From: Shewanella violacea DSS12
GTDB taxonomy: Bacteria; Pseudomonadota; Gammaproteobacteria; Enterobacterales; Shewanellaceae
Assembly (NCBI RefSeq): GCF_000091325.1
Contig: NC_014012.1
Span: forward strand, 2,586,824 to 2,650,823
DNA length: 64,000 bases
Direction: 5' to 3'
The notes under the pieces were generated by a model. That model saw only the letters and a list, made by a program, of their open reading frames with translations. It was not told where the DNA came from and searched no databases. The stretch's first letter is position 1; each line of letters starts with the position of its first letter. Shown here piece by piece: positions 26,055-35,312 of the stretch. The translations under genes were made by a program, and so were the position numbers.

Positions 26055-27425
26055 CTAAAACTTATACTTTTCAAGGCGTCGATAATACGAGCTACGGCTT
26101 AAGCCTAAAGATGCTGATGTCTCTATTGCCTTATTATCATAGCGATTTAACCTCTGACTTATGATGTATTTTTCAATATCTTCCAAGCTAGCGTTGTCAA
26201 AGTCATAGCCAGACTCCCCACACGGTTTAGCATCACTCAAGCCAAGATCTTTGACGCCAATATGATCATCTTGGCATAGGAAAATTGCCCGTTCAATTAT
26301 ATGGCTCAATTCCCGGATATTCCCGGGCCAATCATAGGCCTTCAATGCTCCACAGGCATCTTCAGCAAAACCTTGGGAAGGTAAGCGATACTTACTCGCA
26401 AATGTAAGCAAAAAATGCTGCGCCAGCGGCATGATATCGGCCACTCTGTCTCTTAATGGCGGTATTTTAATTTCGACGGTATTGAGACGATAAAGTAAGT
26501 CTTGTCGAAAACGGCCATCCCTTATCAACTCGGTTAATGAAGCATTGGTCGCCGATACCAGACGCACATTCACTTGTATGGTCTTTGAACTACCCACTTT
26601 TTCAAACTGATGATCTTCTAATACCCTCAATAATTTCCCTTGTTGAGACAGGGGAATATTACCAATCTCATCTAAAAACAGCGTACCTGATTGCGCTAGC
26701 TCAAACCTGCCGATACGAGTGTACTTAGCATCTGTGAATGCCCCCTTTACATGGCCAAACATCTCACTTTCAAACAGGTTTTCATTGATCGCCCCCATAT
26801 TCACCGAGATAAAAGCATGTGATTTTCTGGTTGAACATGAGTGTAAATAATCAGCGAACATACTTTTCCCGGTGCCATTCTCACCGGTGAATAGAATATT
26901 CATATCACTGAGGGCAAGTTTTTCGATCTGGGCCAGCACTCGTTGCATAGTCACAGACTCAGCAATGATCCCGGTATCAGCTGAGGATAATTCATTCCTT
27001 AGTAGGGTATTTTGTTCGACTAACCTGCCCCCTTGCTTTTCACTTGCTCCCAGTCGTATCTGGGTCTGCAAAATACTGAGCAAACGGTCATTGTCCCAAG
27101 GTTTTTGAATAAAGTCGCTTGCCCCTGACTTCATCGCAGCCACGGCGATATCCACGCTACTGAACCCCGTCATCACCACTATGGGTAAAAACTCGTCCAA
27201 GGTCTTTATGGCCCTGATCAGGTCTAAACCTTCATTACCTGAGGTGGTGTCTTTTTGGTAGTTTAAATCTATCAATGCCAGAGAATAGTCCCTTTGCTTC
27301 AAAGATTGCAGCAGTGCTTCTGGCGAAGTAACTGCAGAAACATCATAGGATTCTGACTTTAATAGTAATTTTAATGCGGTAATGATATGAGGATCATCAT
27401 CGGCAATAATGATTGAATGCTTCAT
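26055..27425 (-). CDS. NtrC-family sigma-54-dependent response regulator
   Basis: A 456-residue activator. The receiver carries IIADDDP and phospho-acceptor Asp53 (LIDLN). The AAA+ core has Walker A GENGTGKS, the sigma-54 loop as GAFTDA and Walker B GTLFLDEIGN. A Fis-type helix-turn-helix sits at the C-terminus (SASLGLSRSSYYRRLEKYKF). The usual loop is GAFTGA; the Gly-to-Asp change is a natural variant whose effect is uncertain. The start at 27425 aligns with the normal receiver opening MKHSIIIADDD; upstream in-frame codons add an unlikely leader. It probably activates the promoter at 32128-32144 in front of the ABC exporter genes. Confidence 0.9.
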   Translation of the reverse strand: MKHSIIIADDDPHIITALKLLLKSESYDVSAVTSPEALLQSLKQRDYSLALIDLNYQKDTTSGNEGLDLIRAIKTLDEFLPIVVMTGFSSVDIAVAAMKSGASDFIQKPWDNDRLLSILQTQIRLGASEKQGGRLVEQNTLLRNELSSADTGIIAESVTMQRVLAQIEKLALSDMNILFTGENGTGKSMFADYLHSCSTRKSHAFISVNMGAINENLFESEMFGHVKGAFTDAKYTRIGRFELAQSGTLFLDEIGNIPLSQQGKLLRVLEDHQFEKVGSSKTIQVNVRLVSATNASLTELIRDGRFRQDLLYRLNTVEIKIPPLRDRVADIMPLAQHFLLTFASKYRLPSQGFAEDACGALKAYDWPGNIRELSHIIERAIFLCQDDHIGVKDLGLSDAKPCGESGYDFDNASLEDIEKYIISQRLNRYDNKAIETSASLGLSRSSYYRRLEKYKF

Positions 27426-27526
27426 TGTGTTCCAAACAGCTCCATTGCATAGAAAACATATCGCGCTAACAAAATCCGCCAGCATTACATTGAATATTTT
27501 ATACTGAATGACAAAATAGCGGATTT

Positions 27527-27560
27527 AACAGCTTAAAGATAATCATATCCTTAAGCTGTT
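27527..27560 (-). terminator. Inverted repeat between the ABC permease and the regulator gene
   Basis: Perfect 10-bp arms AACAGCTTAA / TTAAGCTGTT with a 14-base loop start 5 bp after the permease stop. The T-run is poor, so it may attenuate rather than stop transcription into the two-component genes. Confidence 0.45.
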
Positions 27561-27564
27561 TCCA

Positions 27565-30054
27565 TTAATCCTGACGCAAAGCCACACAGGGCTCAAGCAA
27601 GACTGCTTTTCTGGTGGGGATAAAAGTTGCCAATAACACAATGGCAGCGATCAACAAGGGCATACCTATTAAGCCAGTGAAATAACTCACATTATCTAAG
27701 TTCATCGCCTCTGTCATCAAATTAACGACCCAGAGTGATAAGGCTATGCCTATGGCCAGACCGATCATAACTTGTATAACGGCTTTACCCATAAATAATT
27801 TCATGACATCTGAATCAGTAGCTCCTAGCGCTTTACGAACGCCTATCTCCTGAGTTTTCTGGGTGATGCTGTTAGAAGCGACGGCATAAATACCACTGCC
27901 GGCTAAAAACATCGCCACGACACCACAGAACAAAAATATCTTACTCACGGAAGATACCAACAACATAGGCTGCTGGATCAAGTTTTCATAACTTTGTATA
28001 TGATAAGCACTGACATTAATGTCCACCCGATTTATGGTCTCTAGCAGGGATTTTCTCGCTTGGCCTTCACTGCCAATGTAATGCAAAGCCAGATTAATCT
28101 GAGTGCGGCCATCTCTGTCTATCGGACGATACATGGTATAGCGCGCGCTTGAGGTTTTCATGGTAGAACCATGGAAGGTATCAGATACCACCCCAACTAT
28201 GGTTTGCCAATTACGCTGCCCCCTTGACCAAACTCTTCTGATTTTACTGCCGATGGCATTACCTTCGGGAAAGTAATCCTTGGCAATAGACTCGTTAATG
28301 ATCACATTCCCCATATCAGTTTCGATATCCCTGTGGTCGAAATCCCTACCAGCAATCAGTTTCATACCCACGGCGCGCCATGCATCTCGACTGACACTCT
28401 CATTATTGGCCTTGGGATTTTCGTTATAAATGGCTGCCGCCCTTCCCTCTATTTCGAAATAACTGCTGCCTTCACCGGTACCGGGGAAACTGCTCATGAA
28501 AGAGACGGCTTGGATATTGGGTAATTGTTCCAGCTGGTCTTTTAATTGATAATAAAAGTTCGTACGTTTTTGCCTATCTTCAAATTCATGCTCACTTCGC
28601 ACTGGGTAGCTTTCTAGTGGCAACTCCAAATGCGCCGTTAACCTGTTCTGAGTCTCGACACCATAATCCGCCTGTCCGGCAGAATAGCTGCTGAGTAGCA
28701 AGATAGTGGCGATTACGAGTACCACACAAGAAAGTAAAATTTCCGAAATCACCAATATATTACTGGCCCGTGCTGCATTTTTCCCCAAGGCGCCGCGAGT
28801 ACCGTCTCGAAGCACCGCATTAAAGTCACCTGATAAGGCGCGCCAAGCAGGAATCAAACCGGTCACTAAGATCATCATTACAAGGGTTAGGCACAGCACT
28901 GCAATACCGTCACTTCCCAGAGACACTTGCCACCAGAAGGGTTTCTCATTGTTAACTGCAAACATGGTTTCCAAGAAGTCGTTACTGATAGATAAGCCCC
29001 AGCTCGCCAAAATGACGGCTATCAAAGCCCCTATAGTGCAAATGAAGACACTCTCCCACAACATCTGTAGTACCAAACGTTTTCTCGGCACTCCTAATGC
29101 CACACGTATGGCAATCTCTTTATAGCGTTCATTGACCCTGCCTAATAACAGGTTACCGATATTGATGCAGGCCAATAATAAGATCAGCAGCACAACCACC
29201 AGCATGGAAATAAAGACATTATAATATTGAGTTACATCGGCATTGGCTTGCTTAAAAGGTAATGCCCGTATATAGCGGCCGTCACTGGTTGCCCGCCACG
29301 ACATATCTTCGGGTAATGTCTCTATGATACCTTGGTTAAAAGAGGCAAGTTCATGATTAACCTGGGCCAAACTTACACCGTCTTTAAGACGGGCATAGGC
29401 AAAAAGCCAATTACGGGATCTTTGCGTCGGCTTGATTTTGTCCTGAGTCAGAGGCAACCAAGCTTGTGCGCTGCTTGGGAAGGCAAAGCCTACAGGCATC
29501 ACGCCGATCACCCGAGTCGGCACAGCGTTAACTCTAATCATGCTGTCGATAACCGCATCGTCGGCTAAAAAATACCCACTCCATACCTGATGGCTTAACA
29601 CCACAACCGGCTCAGCGCCGCCAAGGTTATCTTCCGGGCTAAAGCCCCTACCTAAAATGGGTTGCACCCCGGTAAATTCAAAAATGTTCCACTCGGTAAA
29701 TGTGGCATTAAACTTTTTTGTACTTGTGCTCTGGTCAATATTACCAATTAATGCGGTTCCACCTTGGTAGACACCAAAATCTTGTATCGATTCAGATTCA
29801 TTTCTTAACTGGAAAAGATCTAATGGATCCACTCCGGTGCGATATGAATGGGATTCATTAAACGCAGCCTCTATGGAGAGGATTGGTTTGTCGCCATTGA
29901 GTACTAATGGATTAAACACAAGATTGGTAAGCAATGAATAGCAGTATAAGGTTAGTGCCAAGCCAATAGTCACTATCAGAACTGAAGTCATTGTGAAAAT
30001 CGGTTTTTTAATCAGTAACCTAGCCGCATATTTTATATCAATGAAAAAAAACAT
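27565..30054 (-). CDS. MacB/FtsX-type ABC transporter permease
   Basis: An 829-residue permease with two MacB-like periplasmic core domains, each followed by an FtsX region (an eight-span fused form). There is an N-terminal membrane segment (about 17-45). The first core starts near 50 and the first FtsX block is about 285-410 (NIGNLLLGRVNERYKEIAIR). A second core runs about 430-690, with a final FtsX block about 705-820 (ITQKTQEIGVRKALGAT). The paired 'ERYKEIAIRVALG' and 'TQEIGVRKALGA' signatures are diagnostic. With the adjacent ATPase and adaptor it forms a MacAB-like mechanotransmission exporter rather than a channel. The substrate is unknown; peptides, toxins or lipoproteins are typical for the family. 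Confidence 0.9.
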   Translation of the reverse strand: MFFFIDIKYAARLLIKKPIFTMTSVLIVTIGLALTLYCYSLLTNLVFNPLVLNGDKPILSIEAAFNESHSYRTGVDPLDLFQLRNESESIQDFGVYQGGTALIGNIDQSTSTKKFNATFTEWNIFEFTGVQPILGRGFSPEDNLGGAEPVVVLSHQVWSGYFLADDAVIDSMIRVNAVPTRVIGVMPVGFAFPSSAQAWLPLTQDKIKPTQRSRNWLFAYARLKDGVSLAQVNHELASFNQGIIETLPEDMSWRATSDGRYIRALPFKQANADVTQYYNVFISMLVVVLLILLLACINIGNLLLGRVNERYKEIAIRVALGVPRKRLVLQMLWESVFICTIGALIAVILASWGLSISNDFLETMFAVNNEKPFWWQVSLGSDGIAVLCLTLVMMILVTGLIPAWRALSGDFNAVLRDGTRGALGKNAARASNILVISEILLSCVVLVIATILLLSSYSAGQADYGVETQNRLTAHLELPLESYPVRSEHEFEDRQKRTNFYYQLKDQLEQLPNIQAVSFMSSFPGTGEGSSYFEIEGRAAAIYNENPKANNESVSRDAWRAVGMKLIAGRDFDHRDIETDMGNVIINESIAKDYFPEGNAIGSKIRRVWSRGQRNWQTIVGVVSDTFHGSTMKTSSARYTMYRPIDRDGRTQINLALHYIGSEGQARKSLLETINRVDINVSAYHIQSYENLIQQPMLLVSSVSKIFLFCGVVAMFLAGSGIYAVASNSITQKTQEIGVRKALGATDSDVMKLFMGKAVIQVMIGLAIGIALSLWVVNLMTEAMNLDNVSYFTGLIGMPLLIAAIVLLATFIPTRKAVLLEPCVALRQD

Positions 30055-30084
30055 AAACTTCCTTATTCATTTGTTTTTTATGTA

Positions 30085-30825
30085 TTAAACAGCGATAGCT
30101 GATACTTGGTTTGGTGTGTGAATCGACGATTTCTTACTCATTTGATCTGAAACAATTTTGCCATCGTAAATTTCTATCACTCTTTCGGCGCGATCTGCCG
30201 AGCGAGGATCATGTGTCACCATACAAATGGTCGCACCTTCTTCATGCAATTGATCCAGCATGGTCATCACCGCCTTGGCGTTTTTCGAATCTAGGTTACC
30301 CGTAGGTTCATCGGCTAATATAAGAGACGGACTGCCCGCAATAGCCCGGGCAACCGCTACCCTTTGTTGTTGTCCACCTGAAAGCTGAGAGGGAAAGTGA
30401 TTAGATCTATGAGCCATATCTACTTTAAGCAGGGATTGACGTACCAAAGACTCAATTTGATTTTTGCTGAGGTCTTGACGATAACTCAGGGGTAATTCGA
30501 CATTTTCAGCCACGGTTAAGTCGCTGATCAAATTGAAAGACTGGAAGATGAAGCCAATTTCTTTATTACGTATATGTGCTCGTTCATCGCGGGTTAAATC
30601 TGAAGCATCATGACCGGCCAAATGATAAGTTCCACCTGAAGAGGTATCCAACAAACCTAATAGTGACAATAGGGTGGATTTTCCACAACCTGATGGTCCA
30701 GTGATAGAAAGGTACTCGCCTTTGTTGATCTTAAGGTTAATCTTGCTTAGCGCGAGAGTTTCAACTTCATCCGTTAAAAACACCTTATTAATATTTGAAA
30801 GTTCCACCAATACTTGCTTATTCAT
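30085..30825 (-). CDS. ABC transporter ATPase, MacB/LolD class
   Basis: A 246-residue ATP-binding subunit. Walker A is GPSGCGKST, the Q-loop [11 protein letters not shown], the signature [16 protein letters not shown], Walker [14 protein letters not shown] and the H-loop VTHD. The 'FQSFNLI' and 'EPTGNLDS' wording is that of the MacB/LolD/FtsE group. It has AGGAGACGAGA before its ATG and lies between the adaptor and the permease genes in one leftward operon. It powers conformational coupling of the permease. Confidence 0.93.
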   Translation of the reverse strand: MNKQVLVELSNINKVFLTDEVETLALSKINLKINKGEYLSITGPSGCGKSTLLSLLGLLDTSSGGTYHLAGHDASDLTRDERAHIRNKEIGFIFQSFNLISDLTVAENVELPLSYRQDLSKNQIESLVRQSLLKVDMAHRSNHFPSQLSGGQQQRVAVARAIAGSPSLILADEPTGNLDSKNAKAVMTMLDQLHEEGATICMVTHDPRSADRAERVIEIYDGKIVSDQMSKKSSIHTPNQVSAIAV

Positions 30826-30834
30826 TCTCGTCTC

Positions 30835-32091
30835 CTAATTTATTTTAATTTGACTGTGTTTTTCCCAAGAAGATGCATCTGAAACAATAATGCTTTCACC
30901 CATTGCAAGTCCCTCTTGAATTTGAATATAACGCGTAGACATCTGACCAAACTTGATACTTTTTTTATTAGCATATTCGCCATTTTCATCGATAACGTAC
31001 ACATCAGCCTCACTATAGCTTTTGATGAATATGGGCCGTTTTACATATAAGGTATCGGCGATACGGTCTATTTCTATGACTCCATCAATGGTTAAATCTG
31101 GACGCACTTCTGTCGGTAAATCACCAATTAATGCCACATCGACTTGAACTGAACTGTTGATGACCGCGGGATCTATTCTTTGTACAGTGCCGGCTATCTT
31201 ATTGTTGCAGGTATCTATGGTGACCTTTTGGCCTAGGCGAACATCCTTGATCTGATTCTCCGGAATTCTAATCTCGGCAATATACTGATCCCTGCGGGCT
31301 AATTTAGCTAAGTTGGTACCTGAGCTCACTTGCTGCCCCAATTCCATCGGCATTTCCTGTACTAGGCTATCCATAGTGGCCTTAACCTTAAGGTTATCCA
31401 CTTGATCTTGAACCCTTTGTAATATCCGCCTCATTCTGTTGAGCCTAGCCTCATAAGCTAGGCGCTGAGCAGCCAGATTCACCTCCCTTTTGTGTAAACG
31501 TTTGGTCTCAAGTTTCCAGCGCTGTTCATATTGATTCACATCGATTTTTATCTCAGCATGGGCTATTTTAGATACAGCAACAACCCCTTGAGCGAACAGT
31601 TGATCATGGGCTTTTAGAGTCAGCATTGCGCGCTCATGGTTTAGTTTTTCGATGACTACAGCTGCTTGCCTATCCAACAATTCTGACTCCATTTCCACGT
31701 CCTGCGCCTTAGTCTCGGCCTCTAGGGCTTCAAGCTCCCACTTGGTTTCTTCAAGTCGTTGCACTAATTGCGGGTTGCTCAATTCAAGTAACAGATCACC
31801 CATTTTCACCTGAGCGCCAGCTTTAATAAGAATACGTTCCACTCGACCTTCAACATCAGTGGCAATCCAACGAATATCCTCAGGCACTAAGACTCCAGTG
31901 CCACGCACAGTCACCATCATCTCACCGCGCTGTACCTGAGCGGTGAGCAAGGAATTCTGGTTAACCCGATAGGACAGATCACTGCGACTAAATCCCAACG
32001 CAGAGATTAAAGAGACAGCAATGACCCCACCAATAACCCATCGCAGCTTACTCCCTATAATCTTCTTCTCTCTAGCGCGAACAATATCCAT
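30835..32091 (-). CDS. HlyD/MacA-type periplasmic adaptor of the ABC exporter
   Basis: A 418-residue adaptor with one N-terminal membrane segment (about 18-36) and lipoyl halves (MVTVRGTGVLVPEDIRWIAT and VKATMDSLVQEMPMELGQQV). A long coiled hairpin (about 105-225, rich in Glu, Lys and Arg) and beta-barrel domains follow. It would link the ABC permease to an outer-membrane channel that is not encoded here. I prefer the ATG at 32091, which has AGAG six bases upstream. The in-frame ATG at 32109 has no ribosome site and would leave a leader of only about nine bases if the sigma-54 promoter upstream is correct. It is first in the operon with the ATPase and permease. Confidence 0.87.
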   Translation of the reverse strand: MDIVRAREKKIIGSKLRWVIGGVIAVSLISALGFSRSDLSYRVNQNSLLTAQVQRGEMMVTVRGTGVLVPEDIRWIATDVEGRVERILIKAGAQVKMGDLLLELSNPQLVQRLEETKWELEALEAETKAQDVEMESELLDRQAAVVIEKLNHERAMLTLKAHDQLFAQGVVAVSKIAHAEIKIDVNQYEQRWKLETKRLHKREVNLAAQRLAYEARLNRMRRILQRVQDQVDNLKVKATMDSLVQEMPMELGQQVSSGTNLAKLARRDQYIAEIRIPENQIKDVRLGQKVTIDTCNNKIAGTVQRIDPAVINSSVQVDVALIGDLPTEVRPDLTIDGVIEIDRIADTLYVKRPIFIKSYSEADVYVIDENGEYANKKSIKFGQMSTRYIQIQEGLAMGESIIVSDASSWEKHSQIKIN

Positions 32092-32127
32092 AATTAACTC
32101 TAACGACATGAAAGTTACATATTTGTT

Positions 32128-32144
32128 AGCAGCTATTATGCCAA
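32128..32144 (-). promoter_or_regulatory. Sigma-54 promoter of the ABC exporter operon
   Basis: Reading leftward, TTGGCATAATAGCTGCT has the invariant GG and GC exactly ten bases apart and a good -24 half (TTGGCA); the -12 half is CTGCT in place of TTGCT. Transcription should start near 32118. The presence of an NtrC-type activator in the same module supports the call. Confidence 0.78.
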
Positions 32145-32332
32145 CATATTTACTTGATGAGAATCAACATGTTAATCAGTTATAGTTTTGATGTTATTTT
32201 ACTTGTTTCGATACTGGGACGGATTCGGTTAACCTGAGTCTCGATTTTGAAACACCTTAACCAAGTCGAACTCAGCTCATACTGCAATGGGCATAGACCC
32301 AGATACGATTTATGAACCAGTTTGATTGTGCA

Positions 32333-32541
32333 AACGAAAAAGCCCCAGCATTTCTGCTAGGGCTTCATCTGACTCTTTGTTTGAACGATGCACAGAGATA
32401 GCGATCTTAAATTAGGAACCCTAGGGTTCACATTTAGATGTTTAAAAACAAGAACGAAAAAGCCCCAGCATTTCTGCTGGGGCTTAATCTGAATGTGGCG
32501 CTGAGATAGCTGGCTTAAATTAGGAACCCTGGGGTTCACAA
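32333..32541 (-). repeat. Two decayed copies of a tRNA-Ser 3' end plus terminator
   Basis: Two related units start at 32333 and 32453, a 120-bp period. Each ends, reading leftward, in a hairpin terminator: AAGCCCCAGCA/TGCT.GGGCTT at 32340-32365 and 32460-32485, with T-runs. Before the hairpin each has AGGGTTCCTAATTTAAG and CTATCTC, and the second also has CGCCACATTCA. These match the T-arm and 3' end of the tRNA-Ser just upstream (AGGGTTCAAATCCC, CTATCTC, CGCCACATTCA). They look like remnants of lost tandem tRNA genes. The rest of 32145-32332 holds no gene; an activator site for the sigma-54 promoter is expected there but I could not pick one. Confidence 0.65.
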
Positions 32542-32564
32542 TACTATCAATTTCTAAAACGAAA

Positions 32565-32590
32565 AAAGGCTACTCTTTCGAGTAGCCTTT
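32565..32590 (-). terminator. Terminator of tRNA-Ser
   Basis: AAAGGCTACTC pairs with GAGTAGCCTTT around a 4-base loop. Read leftward it ends in six T residues, 12 bp after the tRNA CCA end. Confidence 0.9.
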
Positions 32591-32601
32591 CGTCTTGAAT
32601 G

Positions 32602-32692
32602 TGGCGGAGAGATAGGGATTTGAACCCTAGATGGGCTATAAACCCATGCCGGTTTTCAAGACCGGTGCATTCGACCACTCTGCCATCTCTCC
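32602..32692 (-). tRNA. tRNA-Ser (anticodon UGA)
   Basis: 91 bases with encoded CCA. The acceptor arm is GGAGAGA/TCTCTCC. The anticodon loop CTTGAAA gives UGA. A long variable arm (CATGGGTTTATAGCCCATC) marks a class II tRNA, and the T-arm reads AGGGTTCAAATCCCT. It reads UCA and related serine codons. Confidence 0.97.
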
Positions 32693-32819
32693 GAACGCGG
32701 CGAATAATATAGTGACACCTGAGTCTTGTAAAGGCCTTAAATGCACATTTCCGACATAAAAGGCCTAAATATGATTGAACGGTCAATATTGACACTAATC
32801 GGCTATTTTTTACCTGTTT

Positions 32820-34076
32820 TTACCTATTTCGATCTGTTTTGATCTGTTTATCACTGTCTACAGCTGTACGGGTAAAGTTTGCTCTCACTTGTGTCCAAGA
32901 GCTCTGTTTACTCAGGGCATATCCAGCAAACACACCGAGTGCACAGATGAGTATTCCCCAGCCTATTGTGACTTCACCTTGGGCTGCCCAAATAGCAACT
33001 AAGCTTGAAGCCCCAAATGCGATGCTGATCTGTAAGAAGTTTTGCAGACCTGCCGCTTTCGCCGCATTATTAGTAAACTCTTGCAGCGCATTGTTGACGA
33101 CTATCGGGTAGATAGCGCCGTTAGCGGCCGCTAAAACCGAGAAAGAGATTAATAGAGGTAGTAAGGTATCCACTGAAAATATCAGTGTGCTTGCCACTAT
33201 GGCTAGTACACTCACAGCAAATGCCACCAGTAAGACTGACAGTGTTTTTTCTGTCCCTAGTTTTCTGATGAGTATTTTATTGGCATAACCACCGAAGATA
33301 AACATAATAGTCTGGGGAATAAAGCTCAGGCCAATTTCTTTGGCTGCGAAACCATGTTGTTCCATGACGATTGGCCATAGGGTCAAATAAGCAAAGAAAG
33401 CACCTGAACAAGCACCGAAAATAATCACGTTACCTAGGTACTTAGTATTATTTAACAGGCCCCAATTTGAAATCGCTCGTGTCTTACTTGCTTCATGCTT
33501 TTGCATAACTTCTTTGGGCACGAATATTAAGGTCATCAACATAAGGAAGACTGCCAGCCCGGTTAAAATCAAGAAAATACTCTGCCAGCCTGTGCTTTCT
33601 AGCACTAACGCGCCTAATAAGGGGGCTAAGGCTGGTGAAAGTGCCACTAGGGGCATGATGTTAGAGAACACCCTCTGCGCCTTGGCGGCATCGTACTTTT
33701 CTATGACGATAGCTTGCCAGATAACTCCAGCGCTACATGCTCCTATGGCTTGAAAGAAACGTGATACATTAAATGCGAAAACGGTTTCACTGGATGCAAT
33801 AGAGAAACTAGCAGCAGCAAAGATGATTAAGCCTACGAGTAAGGAATTACGTTTACCGATACGTTGAACCAGTGGACCATACATAAGCTGGCCAATGGCC
33901 AGACCGGCAAGAAAGCTAGTAAGCGTACTGGCTACTTGTGCGGGTGATGATTGCATGGTGTCTTCAATCGCTTTAAACGCAGGAAGATACATGTCGGTGG
34001 CAATAAAGCCTAGCATGCTGAGCAAGGCTAAATAAGATAGAAAAAAGAAGTACTTGGTATTATTTACTGAATTCAT
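32820..34076 (-). CDS. punC: Purine nucleoside transporter PunC-like (MFS, Bcr/CflA family)
   Basis: A 418-residue, 12-span major facilitator transporter. The family openings are visible: LGFIATDMYLPAFKAIE in TM1, the motif-A loop GPLVQRIGKRNSLLVGL after TM2, and SRFFQAIGACSAGVIWQAIV in TM4. Bcr/CflA proteins are often called drug exporters, but E. coli PunC (YdhC) imports purine nucleosides. The divergent partner at 34206 closely resembles E. coli PunR, the activator of punC, which makes PunC the best assignment. Transport of purine nucleosides is inferred from that pairing. The promoter should lie in the 129-bp divergent gap. Confidence 0.8.
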   Translation of the reverse strand: MNSVNNTKYFFFLSYLALLSMLGFIATDMYLPAFKAIEDTMQSSPAQVASTLTSFLAGLAIGQLMYGPLVQRIGKRNSLLVGLIIFAAASFSIASSETVFAFNVSRFFQAIGACSAGVIWQAIVIEKYDAAKAQRVFSNIMPLVALSPALAPLLGALVLESTGWQSIFLILTGLAVFLMLMTLIFVPKEVMQKHEASKTRAISNWGLLNNTKYLGNVIIFGACSGAFFAYLTLWPIVMEQHGFAAKEIGLSFIPQTIMFIFGGYANKILIRKLGTEKTLSVLLVAFAVSVLAIVASTLIFSVDTLLPLLISFSVLAAANGAIYPIVVNNALQEFTNNAAKAAGLQNFLQISIAFGASSLVAIWAAQGEVTIGWGILICALGVFAGYALSKQSSWTQVRANFTRTAVDSDKQIKTDRNR

Positions 34077-34205
34077 AAAAGATTACTACTGCTAAAAGCT
34101 ATGGTAATTACATTGGCTGCGCAGTCTAATCACTTGCAATATTGAAGTGAAACGTTTAATTTTGATGTCAGCCTTCAAAAAAACTCACAGCAAGGATGTG
34201 CGGGT

Positions 34206-35108
34206 ATGCTTTCTGAACAATCACTGCAATTGATTGATATGGTCTCACGAGTAGGCAGTTTCACTGCCGCAGCAAATAAACTGCACAAGGTACCTTCTGC
34301 AGTCAGTTATGCTGTAAAACAGGTAGAAGATGAGTTAGGTGTCACTTTATTTGAACGCCATCACCGCAGTGTCAGCTTAACCTTAGCCGGTGAACATTTC
34401 GTTAAACAAACCCGTGTTTTATTAACCAATATGGCCGCCATGAAAGATGATACAAAACGTATCGCCAATGGCTGGCAACCCACATTATCCATAGCCTTCG
34501 ATAATATTGTCCGAGCAGACAAGATTAGCGTACTCATCGCCGATTTTTATCGCAACTTCACCAATGTCGAACTCATCATTCGTATCGAGGTGTTCAATGG
34601 GGTCTGGGAGTCCATCGCTAACGGTCGCAGTGATATCGCCATTGGCGCGACCACAGCGATTCCTGTCGGCGGCGAGTATCACTTCAGGGACATGGGCGAA
34701 ATAGAGTGGACTTTTGTCGTCAGTAAGCACCACCCACTTTCTAAGCTAGATAGACCATTAACCGATGACGAATTACGTCAATACCCTTCTATCTGTCTTG
34801 AAGATACATCCCGTGAGATCCCTAAACGCATGACCTGGCTGTTAGATAACCAGCGCCGTTTGGTGGTTCCCGATTGGATCCGGGCTATCAACTGTTTCCG
34901 TGAAGGCCTGGGAATTGGCTATATCCCCCTGCACTTTGCCGAGCCATTTATCAAAGCTGGCTCCTTAATACAGAAAGAGATAGAGAGACCTAAGGCCCCT
35001 AGCCCATGTTGTCTGGCTTGGAATGGTGCCAACGACTCCCCTGCAATGTCTTGGGTACTGGATTATTTAGGTGATAGTGAGAAACTACACAATGACTGGT
35101 TCATATAA
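34206..35108 (+). CDS. punR: LysR-family regulator PunR-like
   Basis: A 300-residue LysR-type regulator. The winged helix-turn-helix occupies 1-60 (GSFTAAANKLHKVPSAVSYA, FERHHRSVSLTLAG). An effector domain follows with stretches that match E. coli PunR (YdhB) almost word for word: VFNGVWE, IAIGATTAIPVGG, YHFRDMG, KRMTWLLDNQRR, LDYLGDSE. PunR activates the divergent nucleoside transporter gene punC in response to purine nucleosides. The divergent layout is the same here. The effector and operator are taken from the E. coli system and have not been derived from this sequence. Confidence 0.88.
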   Translation: MLSEQSLQLIDMVSRVGSFTAAANKLHKVPSAVSYAVKQVEDELGVTLFERHHRSVSLTLAGEHFVKQTRVLLTNMAAMKDDTKRIANGWQPTLSIAFDNIVRADKISVLIADFYRNFTNVELIIRIEVFNGVWESIANGRSDIAIGATTAIPVGGEYHFRDMGEIEWTFVVSKHHPLSKLDRPLTDDELRQYPSICLEDTSREIPKRMTWLLDNQRRLVVPDWIRAINCFREGLGIGYIPLHFAEPFIKAGSLIQKEIERPKAPSPCCLAWNGANDSPAMSWVLDYLGDSEKLHNDWFI

Positions 35109-35312
35109 ATACAGTAAAGCCCGCTATTATTACCCCTAGAAGAGGTTAAATGCATTTTGTGACTTTAACCCCCTAACAAGCTAAGGTATGATTCAATAAC
35201 GTGCAGAGATGTAAACGACTTAATCAGAGAATATGGAACTCTTTGACTTAATCAGCATCTAATTATAAGCATAAAGTAAAACAATCGTTTAAAAGGGTCA
35301 CTGGAGAGATTT

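Noticed and set aside
28706..29125. 139-residue frame opposite the ABC permease
   Set aside because: Shadow of the permease; low-complexity composition and no start signal.
32357..32539. Leftward open frame with internal repeats
   Set aside because: It lies entirely in the decayed tRNA/terminator repeats, which explain its repeated peptide.
32547..32795. Leftward open frame covering the tRNA-Ser gene
   Set aside because: It is read straight through a class II tRNA and its terminator; no ribosome site.
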